Assembly: GCA_913020095.1 (NCBI GenBank) | Contig: CAJWAH010000029.1 | Coordinates: 1-11,874 of the forward strand | Length of the DNA: 11,874 nt | Direction: 5' to 3' | DNA from: an uncultured Synechococcus sp. | GTDB taxonomy: Bacteria; Cyanobacteriota; Cyanobacteriia; PCC-6307; Cyanobiaceae | In this document: positions 1-7,270 of the stretch, piece by piece | Numbering within the stretch: the stretch's first letter is position 1 | Layout of the letters: every line of letters starts with the position of its first letter | The notes under the pieces: model-generated | Told to the model about the DNA's origin: nothing | Database searches by the model: none | The model's input: the letters and a program-made list of their open reading frames with translations, nothing else | Made by a program: the position numbers and the translations under genes

Positions 1-1712
1 AAGCTTGCCTCCCGTTGACCTTGATCCAAGCGCTGCAACAGCGCGCCGATGGCCTCAGCATCGAGCGGTTCCCCCTCAAGGTGTCCAGTGAATTGCAACC
101 ACTGGCGGTGAGCCAGTAGATCGCTGTAGCGGCGGATCGGGGAGGTCCACTGCAGGTACATCGGCAGGCCCAGCGAGCCATGGGGCTCAGGGTTGCTTTG
201 CAAGCGGCTGCGGCTCAACCCCCGCCTCTGCTGGGCCCAGCGCACTGGACCTTGGGGCCATTGGTTGGCCTCTGCAGGCTCATGACTGGATCCGGCTTGG
301 ACCCGATAGGGCATGGCCAAACCGTGTTGGCTTGACCATTCAGCCATGGCTGCACCAGCGAGAATCATGGCCTCGCTGACACAGGAGCGGGCCAGGCCTG
401 GTTCGGTGATTTCAAGCGCCAACTCAGCCGTTGGATTGCGGAACAACCGACCTTCGGCCTGCTCCATCAGCAGGGCTCCTTGCTGTTCGCGCCAGGCTGT
501 GCGGCGTTTGAGCAGCTCCGCCAACTCCGCTAGATCGGGATCCTCAGGGGGTGCGAGTTCGATTAATTCATCAGCATCCTCATAGGTGAGGCCGTAGGAG
601 ACCTTCACCCAACTGCGGCAGGGTTCAACCGCCTCAATCGCCCCCTCTGCGTTGAGCAGCACGCCCACACTCAAGGCGCCGCAGGGGCGCATGGGCCGCA
701 AGCTCATGCAGTCGCGGGCCACGGCCATGGGGAACATCGGCATGGCCCCGCCACTGAGATACAGGGTTGACCCACGGCGTTGGGCCTCAAGGTCGAGCCG
801 ATCTCCTGGTTGCAACCATTGATGGGGATCAGCGATGTGGACCCAGATCCAGAGATCTCCATCACGGCGTTCCAAGCCAATGGCGTCGTCCACCTCTTGG
901 GTGGAGGCACTGTCGATGCTGAAACAGCTCAGATGGCTCAGGTCTCGGCGCTGTGGATCGCTCTGAGCTGCTGGCAACTCCACCTCGGAGTTGCTCTCCC
1001 ACGCCGATCCCAGCAGCCGCAGAGGCTGGCCTGCTTGCAGCAAGCCCAGGTCCACCAAAACCTGCTGCAACACCTGGGCGGAACCGTCGTAACCAGCCCG
1101 TTGCAAGGCGTGGTGGAGTTCAGGCGCCAGGCTCACCTCCTCAGGCTTTTCAGCCCCAGCAAGCTGCTTGAGCCCGCGCAGCAGCTCCTGGGACTGCTTC
1201 GAGCCCAGCAGGGCTGTGATTGGCTTGCGGGCGGCAATCGCATCGAGCAGCCCTTGCCGGCCGGCCTGCTCAAGTTGCTGGGAGCGGCGGCTGCGTCGCA
1301 GTTGCCTCAGCTCGGAGCTGCTGCGGGCTGTGGCCAACCCTGCTTTCCAGCGCCAGAGGTCCTGCGGGCCTTGTAGGGCCAACCAGAGAGCCGCCAGCTG
1401 GTGGGGTGTTGGGCCATTGCGCAGCAGTTGACCCAGTGATGCCAGCGAGTAGCTCTGTTGCGGTGCTTGCTGTTGCTGCGACTCCATCCAGGCCAGGGCC
1501 AGTTCGGTGGAGCTGCTGCTGGTGGCCGTTAGGGCATGGGCCAGTTCGCTGCTGCTGCTGTCACTAAGGGCAACGATCAGCTCAACCTGCTTCAGCGGCA
1601 CAGGGCGCTGCTGCTGGTTACTGCCGGCGGCAAAACGCAACGAAGCCCTGCCGTTGGACAGGGCTTCGAGGAGGGCCAGGCGCGGTTGTTTGCGCTCATC
1701 GCAAACACCCAC
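1..1712 (-). CDS. RNB-family exoribonuclease (RNase II/R type), 3' end beyond window
   Basis: Processive 3'-to-5' exoribonuclease of the RNase II/R superfamily, the cyanobacterial type sometimes called Zam; it would degrade or mature RNA in the cytoplasm. I translated the minus strand by hand: about 570 codons stay open to the window edge, so the C-terminus (usually an S1 domain) is missing. Numbered from the GTG at 1712, the catalytic-core signature IDSASTQEVDDAIGL begins near residue 266 and is followed by WVHIADP; TSPIRRYSDLLAHR lies near residue 523. Both are hallmarks of RNB domains. Three of the four metal-binding acidic positions are Asp; the one matching E. coli Asp207 is Glu. The N-terminal 100 residues include Ser- and Gln-rich runs. 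It lies 32 bp downstream of rpsR in the same direction, so is probably co-transcribed. The start is uncertain. GTG at 1712 has AGGTG five bases upstream, but the reading frame continues upstream through a family-like PGDLVG segment with no ATG, GTG or TTG. Confidence 0.93.
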   Translation of the reverse strand, partial: MGVCDERKQPRLALLEALSNGRASLRFAAGSNQQQRPVPLKQVELIVALSDSSSSELAHALTATSSSSTELALAWMESQQQQAPQQSYSLASLGQLLRNGPTPHQLAALWLALQGPQDLWRWKAGLATARSSSELRQLRRSRRSQQLEQAGRQGLLDAIAARKPITALLGSKQSQELLRGLKQLAGAEKPEEVSLAPELHHALQRAGYDGSAQVLQQVLVDLGLLQAGQPLRLLGSAWESNSEVELPAAQSDPQRRDLSHLSCFSIDSASTQEVDDAIGLERRDGDLWIWVHIADPHQWLQPGDRLDLEAQRRGSTLYLSGGAMPMFPMAVARDCMSLRPMRPCGALSVGVLLNAEGAIEAVEPCRSWVKVSYGLTYEDADELIELAPPEDPDLAELAELLKRRTAWREQQGALLMEQAEGRLFRNPTAELALEITEPGLARSCVSEAMILAGAAMAEWSSQHGLAMPYRVQAGSSHEPAEANQWPQGPVRWAQQRRGLSRSRLQSNPEPHGSLGLPMYLQWTSPIRRYSDLLAHRQWLQFTGHLEGEPLDAEAIGALLQRLDQGQREAS

Positions 1713-1744
1713 CAGATCACCTGGCTGAATGGCAGGTTTCGAAC

Positions 1745-1966
1745 TCAGCCTTCTGGATTCACGAAGGGCAGAAGCGCCACGATGCGAGCACGCTTCACCG
1801 AGTTGGTCAGGTCACGCTGCTGCTTGGCGGTGAGGCCAGTCATGCGGCGGGGCAAAAGCTTGCCGCGCTCAGTGATGAATTTCTTCAGCAGATCGGTGTC
1901 CTTGTAATCAATGGGGTCACCGGGCTTGATCGGAGACAGCCGCTTTTTAAAGAAGGAGGGAGGCAT
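1745..1966 (-). CDS. rpsR: 30S ribosomal protein S18
   Basis: Small-subunit ribosomal protein S18, which binds the platform of the 30S particle together with S6. The 73-residue product has normal length and typical S18 features: a lysine-rich N-terminus ([16 protein letters not shown]), the central segment [27 protein letters not shown], and the C-terminal helix carrying [23 protein letters not shown]. The ATG at 1966 is the only plausible start; upstream I see only weak Shine-Dalgarno similarity. It follows rpmG by 41 bp and precedes the RNB exoribonuclease gene by about 30 bp, all leftward. The arrangement rpmG-rpsR-RNB is one I recognise from cyanobacterial genomes. Identification is secure. 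Confidence 0.97.
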   Translation of the reverse strand: MPPSFFKKRLSPIKPGDPIDYKDTDLLKKFITERGKLLPRRMTGLTAKQQRDLTNSVKRARIVALLPFVNPEG

Positions 1967-2007
1967 GGGATTGGAGAGTCAGTGGAAGTGGGATAACGAG
2001 CGCGAGA

Positions 2008-2202
2008 TCACTTGATCTCTTTGTGGACCGTCATCTTGTTGTCGTGGGGACAGAACTTCTTGATCTCCAGCCGTTCTGTGGTGTTGCGGCGGTTTTTCTC
2101 AGTGGTGTAGCGGGACACTCCCTGAGACCGCTTATCAGTGTTGGACCGGCATTCGGTGCACTCGAGAGTGACCACAATCCGGACGCCCTTGTTTTTGGCC
2201 AT
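2008..2202 (-). CDS. rpmG: 50S ribosomal protein L33
   Basis: Large-subunit ribosomal protein L33, 64 residues, normal for the cyanobacterial form. The segments [33 protein letters not shown] and the C-terminal TVHKEIK are characteristic. L33 comes in a zinc-binding form with two CXXC pairs and a zinc-free form. Here the first pair (CTEC) is intact but the second reads CPHD, so only three cysteines remain and the zinc site looks partly eroded. The gene begins with ATG at 2202 and is the promoter-proximal member of the leftward rpmG-rpsR-RNB cluster. Its promoter should lie in the 102 bp shared with divergent pheT. Confidence 0.97.
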
Positions 2203-2304
2203 GGAAGGACGTGCGCTGCTTGAGCGGAGCGGTGTGACAATCCGCCACCATAACTGAGTGGCTCACGCCCATCGGTAGGATCCGCCCGCTTCCAGCTGGA
2301 TTTC
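2203..2304. promoter_or_regulatory. Divergent intergenic region between rpmG and pheT
   Basis: These 102 bp separate the start codons of two divergently transcribed genes and must hold at least the promoter of the rpmG cluster and that of pheT. On the minus strand a TATGGT hexamer (complement of 2247-2252) fits the TANNNT form of a cyanobacterial -10 element for rpmG, but I see no good -35 hexamer 16-18 bp upstream of it. I cannot pick a convincing plus-strand promoter for pheT and see no strong ribosome-binding site before its ATG. No T-box, tRNA-like leader or attenuator is evident. The assignment rests on geometry more than on motifs. Confidence 0.4.
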
Positions 2305-4749
2305 ATGCGCGTATCGCTGCAGTGGCTTCGGGACTTGGTTCCCTTCCGCAGTGACGTCGACAGCCTGGCTGAACAGCTGTCAATGGCTGGCTTTGAAGTT
2401 GAAGAGCAAGAGGACTTGGCAGCCCGTGCGGCTGGGGTTGTAGTGGGTCAAGTGCTCAGCAAAACCCCCCACCCCGATGCCAACAAGCTGAATGTCTGTT
2501 CGGTCTCGATTGGCGAAGGGAGCGAGCCCCTTCAAATCGTTTGCGGTGCAGCCAATGTCCGTGAGGGGATGGCCGTTGCGGTTGCCACCGTTGGCAGCCA
2601 TCTGCCGGCGGTGGATCTAACGATCAAACCCGCCAAACTCCGCGGCGTTGAAAGCTGCGGGATGCTCTGCTCGCTCTCCGAGCTGGGCTTGGAAACCAAC
2701 TCCGAGGGCTTGGTTGACCTGGAGGTTGTGGCTGTAGAGCAGGGGTCCCCGCTGCCGCAATTGGGCGAACCGGTGGGCCCACTGTTGGGCTTAACCGATC
2801 ACATCCTCGAGCTAGCCATCACCGCCAATCGCCCTGATGGCATGTCAATGCTGGGGATTGCCCGCGAGGTGGCGGCCCTGGAAGACCTCAGCGTTCAGGA
2901 GCCCCCTTCCACTGAGCTAGAGCCTGCAGCTCAGTTGGAAACGGCTCCCTTTGCTGGTCACGCCCTGCTGTTCAGCCTCACGGCACTCGAGGGGATCAGC
3001 AACGGCCCATCACCAAAGTGGTTGCGGCAGCGCTTGGAAGCCGCTGGTCAACGCAGCATCAACACTGTGGTGGACATCACCAATTTGGTGATGCTGGAAA
3101 CCGGCCAACCTCTGCACGCCTACGACCGCGACCGGCTCGCCGAGCTTGGCCCTGAGGGATTTGGCTTGCGCGCGGCCAGCAGTGGTGAGTCGATCGAGTT
3201 GCTCGACGGCCAAACCCTCAAGCTGCGCGAGGACAACCTCTTGGTGAGCCATGGAGGCCAAGCCGTTGCACTCGCTGGCGTGATGGGAGGCCAAAGCAGC
3301 GCAGTCACCGAGTCCACCAAGCGGATATGGCTCGAGGCCGCCGTGTTCCCTCAAAATCTCGTACGCCGCAGCAGCCGCGCAGCCGGACTGCGCAGCGAAT
3401 CGAGCGCCCGATTTGAACGTGGGGTGCCCCAAGCCCTAACGCTGCAGGCCAGCAACCGCGCTGTTGCCCTGCTGCAAGAGCTCTGTCAGGCCAAGGCCAC
3501 AGGCCGGTGGCAAGCAAGCCCTGTGGCCAGCGCCAGCGAAGCGCTGGTGCTGCGCCGTGAAGCGCTCGATCGGCTCTTGGGCCCCTTAGCCACTGGCGAA
3601 TGGATTGAAGATTCCAAGGTGAGCGCCCTGCTGGAGCGTTTGGGCTGTTCCTTGCAGCCGCAACGTGACGAGGACGGCCAAGTCAGCCATTGGAGTGTTC
3701 AGGTCCCGCCGGCGCGGCAACTGGATCTGCAACGGGAAGTGGATCTGATCGAGGAGATCGCCCGATTGGTGGGTTACGACAACTTCGGCTCCCACCTGCC
3801 CGATCCGGTGGAACCAGGTGGTTTAACCGCTGAGCAGGAGTTGCTCAGGCGGTTGCGCTCCAACCTGCGGGCAGCTGGCCTTCAGGAGATCAGCCATCTG
3901 TCGCTGGTAGCCAGTGAGGAGCCGAGCAATCCTGCGCAAGTGGCGATTAGCAACCCATTGCTGACCGACTATGGCTGCCTCAGAACCACCGTGGTTCCAG
4001 CGTTGCTGGAGGCCGCTGCGCGGAACCTTCAAGCCAGCCAAGCGGGTTTCTGGGGCTTTGAAATAGGCAAGGTGTTTGCCCGTGATGGCGAAGGGTTCAG
4101 CGAAGAGGAGCGGCTCTGTGGTGTTCTGGCCGGTGAGCGACGCCAGGGTCTTTGGAGTACCAGCGGTCAGCCTTCGCCTTTGAGCTATCACCAGGGTCGT
4201 GGCCTCTTGGCCCGCGCCATGGCCCAATTGGGCTTGAACTTGCAAGACCGCCGCTTGCAGGATGACGAGCGGCTGCATCCTGGGCGCAGCGCCAGCCTTG
4301 TGCTCGAAGGCAAGGTGATTGGTGTGTTTGGAGAACTGCATCCGCGCTTGGCCGAGCAGCACGACCTGCCCGCTGGAACATTGATCTTTGATCTAGCCCT
4401 GCAGCCAGTGCTGACCGCAGCCAGCCGCACCAATCGCTACTGCCCCTCGTTTAAGCCCTTTGCGACGGTGCCAGCGAGTGAACGCGATCTGGCCTTTGTT
4501 GTGGACGACACGCAGGATGTAGCCAGCGTGCTGCAGACCATTCGCAAGGCCGGAGGTCAACTGCTCGAGAACGTTGATTTGCTGGACCGCTACAGCGGTT
4601 CACCAATCCCCGAGGGCTCTTGCAGCCTGGCTGTGCGGTTGCGCTTCCGTGACCCGAAAGCAACCCTGCGCGATGAGCAAGTCGATCCGCTGCTCACCAA
4701 GGTTCGTCAAAGCTTGGAAAAAAGTTTCAAGGCTGAGCTGCGCTGCTAG
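2305..4749 (+). CDS. pheT: Phenylalanine--tRNA ligase beta subunit
   Basis: Beta chain of the cytosolic alpha2-beta2 phenylalanyl-tRNA synthetase, which charges tRNA-Phe; the beta chain binds tRNA and carries the editing site. The 814-residue product has the usual bacterial length and complete domain order: N-terminal MRVSLQWLRDLV, an EMAP-type tRNA-binding fold at about 45-150 (HPDANKLNVCSV, IVCGAANV), the B3/B4 editing region at about 215-390 ending near LRSESSARFERGV, a B5 domain near 415-490, the catalytic-like core, and a C-terminal ferredoxin-fold anticodon-binding domain from about 720 (FKPFATVPASERDLAFVVDD). The ATG at 2305 gives the canonical family N-terminus. pheS is not adjacent, which is common in cyanobacteria. 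The last 23 bp overlap the convergent rRNA methyltransferase gene. Confidence 0.98.
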   Translation: MRVSLQWLRDLVPFRSDVDSLAEQLSMAGFEVEEQEDLAARAAGVVVGQVLSKTPHPDANKLNVCSVSIGEGSEPLQIVCGAANVREGMAVAVATVGSHLPAVDLTIKPAKLRGVESCGMLCSLSELGLETNSEGLVDLEVVAVEQGSPLPQLGEPVGPLLGLTDHILELAITANRPDGMSMLGIAREVAALEDLSVQEPPSTELEPAAQLETAPFAGHALLFSLTALEGISNGPSPKWLRQRLEAAGQRSINTVVDITNLVMLETGQPLHAYDRDRLAELGPEGFGLRAASSGESIELLDGQTLKLREDNLLVSHGGQAVALAGVMGGQSSAVTESTKRIWLEAAVFPQNLVRRSSRAAGLRSESSARFERGVPQALTLQASNRAVALLQELCQAKATGRWQASPVASASEALVLRREALDRLLGPLATGEWIEDSKVSALLERLGCSLQPQRDEDGQVSHWSVQVPPARQLDLQREVDLIEEIARLVGYDNFGSHLPDPVEPGGLTAEQELLRRLRSNLRAAGLQEISHLSLVASEEPSNPAQVAISNPLLTDYGCLRTTVVPALLEAAARNLQASQAGFWGFEIGKVFARDGEGFSEEERLCGVLAGERRQGLWSTSGQPSPLSYHQGRGLLARAMAQLGLNLQDRRLQDDERLHPGRSASLVLEGKVIGVFGELHPRLAEQHDLPAGTLIFDLALQPVLTAASRTNRYCPSFKPFATVPASERDLAFVVDDTQDVASVLQTIRKAGGQLLENVDLLDRYSGSPIPEGSCSLAVRLRFRDPKATLRDEQVDPLLTKVRQSLEKSFKAELRC

Positions 4750-6094
4750 TCAGGATGGCCATCGCCTCGATGTGGGTGGTTTGCGGGAAGAAATCAAACG
4801 GCACCACCTTCTTCAGCTCAAAACGCTGGTCGGCGCAGAGGAGCGCTAGGTCTCGGGCCAAGGTGGCTGGATTGCAGCTGACATAGGCCATGCGCGCAGG
4901 CGGCTGCTCCCTGATTGCCTCACACACCCGCTGATCCAATCCCTTGCGCGGTGGATCTAGTAGCAGCACATCGGTGAAGGGCAGGAATTCCTGCAGCCGG
5001 CGTTCAACAGCGCCGGCATGGAAGTCCGTGTTCTCCAAGCCATTGAGCAAGGCATTGCATTGGGCCCGTTCAATGCTCTCGCGGCTTTGCTCAATCCCAA
5101 TCAGGCGAACACCGTCTTGGATTAATGGCAATCCAAGGGTGCCCACACCGCAATAGGCATCAACCAACACCTCCCCTGATTGGAGTTGCAGCTCACTGCG
5201 CAACGCATCCACCAGCGATTCCGCTTGCTGGTGGTGCACTTGGAAAAAGGTGCCCAAACCAATTTGGAAGCGGCGTCCCGCAAAGCTCTCCATCAGCCAG
5301 GGACGGCCAGCTAGAAGCCGTTCTTTTGGGCCGAGCAGGGTGTTGCCTGGTTTGGGCTGCACGTTCAGTACAACACCAACCAGCTCTGGCCAGCGCTGCA
5401 TCCACAGTTCAGCCAACTCGTCGGCTGCTTGGAATTGGTCCTCGCGTACCACCACCCCAAGCAACAGTTCACCGCTGGAGACCCCGGCGCGCAGAACCAA
5501 CTGGCGCAACAGCCCTTTTTGGGTGTCTTCGTTGTAGATGGGCCAGCCAGAGTCTTGAAGATCCGCTTTGAGCGGCTCGATCAAGGCATCCAGCTTGCGG
5601 TCGAGCACGGGACAGTGGTTCATGTTCACCACCTGGTGACTGCCGCGCTGAAAAAATCCAGCCTTTAAGGCGTCATCCCTTTGCTGTACAGGAATGATGG
5701 CTCGGTTGCGATACCCCAACACCGCTTGGGTCGAGCGGATGGGTTCCACCACACACTCCAAACGTCCAACACGCCGCAGGGTGTTTTGCAGCTGCTGCTG
5801 CTTCCATTGGCTTTGAGCCTCGTCTTGCCAATGCAACAGGCTGCAGCCTCCACATTTGCCGGCAAGGATGCAGATCGGATCACGCCGATCCGGGCTTGAG
5901 CACTTGAGCTCGCTGATTTCGGCGTGAAGCTTGCCCCGTCCTTGGCCTGTGATTCGAACCGTGGCGGTTTCGCCTGGCAGAGCGCCTGAGACGAAGACCA
6001 ACTTGCCGTCGTGTTGAGCGAGGCCGGTCCCGTCGAGGGCGAGATCTTTGATCTCCAGCGTCAGCTGGTTGGGATGGCTGGCATCAACAGGCAT
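4727..6094 (-). CDS. rlmD: 23S rRNA (uracil-5-)-methyltransferase, RlmD/RumA family
   Basis: S-adenosylmethionine-dependent enzyme that makes 5-methyluridine in 23S rRNA; E. coli RlmD modifies U1939, and whether this one also modifies U747 (RlmCD-like) cannot be read from sequence. The 455-residue product has a TRAM RNA-binding domain at about 8-62 and four cysteines (75, 81, 84, 161; pattern C-X5-C-X2-C then CPV) matching the [4Fe-4S] cluster of RumA. The SAM loop DAYCGVGTLGLPL is at 312-324 and DPPRKGLD at 380-387. The catalytic motif YVSCNPATLARD has its nucleophile at Cys407, and Glu443 in HIEAMAIL fits the general base. All catalytic elements are present, so it should be active. The start is ATG at 6094; its 3' end overlaps pheT tail-to-tail. 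A weak promoter (TGAACA, 17 bp, TGTAAT on the minus strand) lies just upstream. Confidence 0.93.
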   Translation of the reverse strand: MPVDASHPNQLTLEIKDLALDGTGLAQHDGKLVFVSGALPGETATVRITGQGRGKLHAEISELKCSSPDRRDPICILAGKCGGCSLLHWQDEAQSQWKQQQLQNTLRRVGRLECVVEPIRSTQAVLGYRNRAIIPVQQRDDALKAGFFQRGSHQVVNMNHCPVLDRKLDALIEPLKADLQDSGWPIYNEDTQKGLLRQLVLRAGVSSGELLLGVVVREDQFQAADELAELWMQRWPELVGVVLNVQPKPGNTLLGPKERLLAGRPWLMESFAGRRFQIGLGTFFQVHHQQAESLVDALRSELQLQSGEVLVDAYCGVGTLGLPLIQDGVRLIGIEQSRESIERAQCNALLNGLENTDFHAGAVERRLQEFLPFTDVLLLDPPRKGLDQRVCEAIREQPPARMAYVSCNPATLARDLALLCADQRFELKKVVPFDFFPQTTHIEAMAILTSSAAQP

Positions 6095-6196
6095 CCCTTG
6101 ACGCTACCGCTGGGCATTACAGCTCACGTGGTTTCTGCTGTTCAGCAGCCAGAGGCGAGTTGAGCTCAGTAAAGTGGCTGCGGCCAAGGTGTTGCG
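6095..6196. promoter_or_regulatory. Divergent intergenic region between rlmD and apcD
   Basis: This 102-bp region separates the two divergent starts. For rlmD the minus strand offers TGAACA (complement of 6139-6144) and TGTAAT (complement of 6116-6121), 17 bp apart, a plausible but weak sigma-70-type promoter. It overlaps a perfect inverted repeat CTGCTG-tt-CAGCAG at 6136-6149 and sits next to a CACGTG palindrome at 6125-6130; either could be an operator or chance. For apcD I see TAAAGT at 6170-6175 as a possible -10 without a matching -35, and AAGGTG at about 6185-6190 as a good Shine-Dalgarno sequence before the ATG at 6197. Confidence 0.4.
6136..6149. repeat. Perfect 6-bp inverted repeat, operator-like
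   Basis: CTGCTG and CAGCAG are separated by two T residues, giving a compact dyad in the rlmD-apcD intergenic region that covers the proposed -35 element of rlmD. It does not match the NtcA (GTA-N8-TAC) or cyanobacterial LexA (AGTAC/GTACT) consensus. Function is unknown and a chance palindrome is possible. Confidence 0.35.
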
Positions 6197-6691
6197 ATGA
6201 GCGTTGTAAAGGATCTAATCCTTCAAGCTGACGACGAGCTCCGTTATCCAACGAGCGGTGAGCTTCGCTCGATGGCCGACTTTTTGAACGATGGCGATCG
6301 CCGTGTTCGGGTGGCCCGTGTGCTGACCGAGAACGAGCGCAAGATCGTTGATGAATCAGCCAAGCAACTATTCAGCCGCAAGCCCGATTATGTGGCCCCT
6401 GGCGGGAATGCCTATGGCCAGAAGCAACGGGCCCAGTGTCTGCGTGATTTCAGCTGGTACCTGCGCCTGGTGACCTACGGCGGTTTGGCCGGCAGCACCA
6501 GCTTTATCGAAAGCACCGGTTTGATTGGCGCCCGCGAGATGTACAACAGCCTTGGCGTGCCGATGCCGGGCATGGTGGAAGCGATGCGCTGCCTCAAGGA
6601 CGCCTCCATTGCGTTGCTCTCCCCTGATGACGCCCAATTCATCGCCCCGTTCTTTGACTATTTGATCCAGGGGATGCAGACCAGCACCTGA
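6197..6691 (+). CDS. apcD: Allophycocyanin alpha-B chain (phycobilisome core terminal emitter)
   Basis: Red-shifted allophycocyanin alpha subunit of the phycobilisome core; it passes excitation energy from the core to the photosystems, classically linked to photosystem I and state transitions. The 164-residue globin-like biliprotein begins [20 protein letters not shown], closer to ApcD than to ApcA or ApcF. Cys81 in [16 protein letters not shown] is the expected phycocyanobilin attachment site, preceded by the conserved [25 protein letters not shown] and the C-terminal [11 protein letters not shown] complete the family pattern. The ATG at 6197 has AAGGTG a few bases upstream. The gene stands alone with no other phycobilisome gene in the window, normal for apcD, which is usually unlinked to apcABC. 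One HIP1 octamer (GCGATCGC) lies inside at 6294-6301. I see no clear terminator directly after the stop. Confidence 0.96.
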   Translation: MSVVKDLILQADDELRYPTSGELRSMADFLNDGDRRVRVARVLTENERKIVDESAKQLFSRKPDYVAPGGNAYGQKQRAQCLRDFSWYLRLVTYGGLAGSTSFIESTGLIGAREMYNSLGVPMPGMVEAMRCLKDASIALLSPDDAQFIAPFFDYLIQGMQTST

Positions 6692-7042
6692 TCAGGCGTC
6701 TCGATTGTGTCTCATTGCGGGTCTGCGTAAGGGTCTCAACTGATATTGCTAATACCTGTACTTCCTAGTGACTTTGGCCAGGTCTTCGTTGGCTTTGGCC
6801 TAATCAATTCAGGGTTTTAACTTATCTCATTAGTCTCGCTTGAGCCCAGGAAGTGGTCCATCCAGTTGTCGCGACTGATTGTTGTGAGACTAATTATTGT
6901 TGGCCGGAGAGCCAGTCGTATTGAGTTCTTTTTTGCGCGCGCACGATTCACTCAGCACCATCGTCAAGGCTGTGTTGATCGTCTTAACTGAGATTTATCT
7001 TGAGTCTTGGAGAGATTCTTAATCGAGAAGCGCAAAACCAGG

Positions 7043-7108
7043 CAATCAGGCTGGCTTCGCGCTTGCGTCACTGTGTCAAACACAGATACGCGCATGATTT
7101 CCTGATTG
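7043..7108. repeat. Nested inverted repeat (long hairpin)
   Basis: A perfect 8-bp outer inverted repeat (CAATCAGG 7043-7050, CCTGATTG 7101-7108) encloses a 4-bp stem (GCGT 7065-7068 with ACGC 7088-7091, extendable by GC 7061-7062 with GC 7092-7093). Inside that is a perfect 6-bp stem (CTGTGT 7071-7076, ACACAG 7080-7085) with a three-base loop. Three colinear stems in 66 bp exceed what I would expect by chance, which suggests a folded RNA or a cruciform. There is no T-run right after it, so it is not a simple terminator. Confidence 0.55.
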
Positions 7109-7150
7109 AGTAAAGTCTTGGTCAGCACTGGCTTTTGACTGTGTTCTATC

Positions 7151-7187
7151 TGGCCAGTCCAGAGCCGCTGGACAGGTGATTTGGCCA
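7151..7187. repeat. Inverted repeat with flanking TGGCCA palindromes
   Basis: GTCCAG (7157-7162) and CTGGAC (7168-7173) form a perfect 6-bp stem with a five-base loop. Self-complementary TGGCCA copies at 7151-7156 and 7182-7187 can extend the stem with an 8-base bulge on one side. It could be part of the candidate RNA. Confidence 0.45.
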
Positions 7188-7205
7188 CGGATTGACGGAC
7201 CTACA

Positions 7206-7237
7206 GCAAGTGGCTGCTCGCCATCGTTTTTGCTTGC
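7206..7237 (+). terminator. Terminator-like hairpin with T-run
   Basis: TGGC (7211-7214) pairs with GCCA (7220-7223) over a five-base loop, with a possible extra G-T pair, and TTTTT follows at 7227-7231. An outer GCAAG (7206-7210) / CTTGC (7233-7237) pair competes with the T-run. The inner stem is short, so this is a weak intrinsic terminator at best. It would serve rightward transcription from apcD or from a gene within the region. Confidence 0.25.
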
Positions 7238-7270
7238 GGCTTGCATGGCAGAGCTCGCTGGCCTCGCAGC

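Larger units (their letters stand above)
7002..7237 (+). ncRNA. Candidate small RNA (speculative)
   Basis: Three elements in a row on the plus strand could form a small-RNA unit. A weak promoter-like pair, TTGATC at 6975-6980 and TATCTT at 6996-7001, has a short 15-bp spacer. Two inverted repeats follow at 7043-7108 and 7151-7187. A terminator-like structure, TGGC-loop-GCCA with five T three bases later (7211-7231), lies within an outer GCAAG/CTTGC stem. The minus strand has no T-run in the matching place, so plus is the likelier direction. I do not recognise it as 6S RNA, tmRNA, SRP RNA, RNase P RNA or a Yfr family. The ends are guesses, and chance pairing in AT-rich DNA is a real alternative. 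Confidence 0.25.

Noticed and set aside
1..6. The window begins with a HindIII site (AAGCTT)
   Set aside because: It could mark a clone end, but a six-base site at an arbitrary edge can be chance and the other end shows none.
780..1376. A 198-codon open frame on the plus strand
   Set aside because: It lies antisense to the RNB exoribonuclease, whose family motifs are unmistakable in the opposite frame; long antisense frames are common in GC-rich genes.
5949..5962. GATTCGAACC, complementary to a tRNA T-loop
   Set aside because: It lies inside the rlmD coding sequence and no acceptor, D- or anticodon arm can be found around it.
6294..6301. HIP1 octamer GCGATCGC, also at 10248-10255
   Set aside because: Only two copies, both within coding frames; this is ordinary for cyanobacterial DNA and gives no local signal.
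6682..6700. CCTGATCAGG palindrome at the apcD stop codon as a terminator
   Set aside because: It has no loop as a hairpin and no T-run after it.
6964..7188. A 74-codon minus-strand frame in the gene-poor region
   Set aside because: It has no ribosome-binding site, no recognisable domain, runs through the nested hairpin, and competes with several other overlapping frames of similar length.
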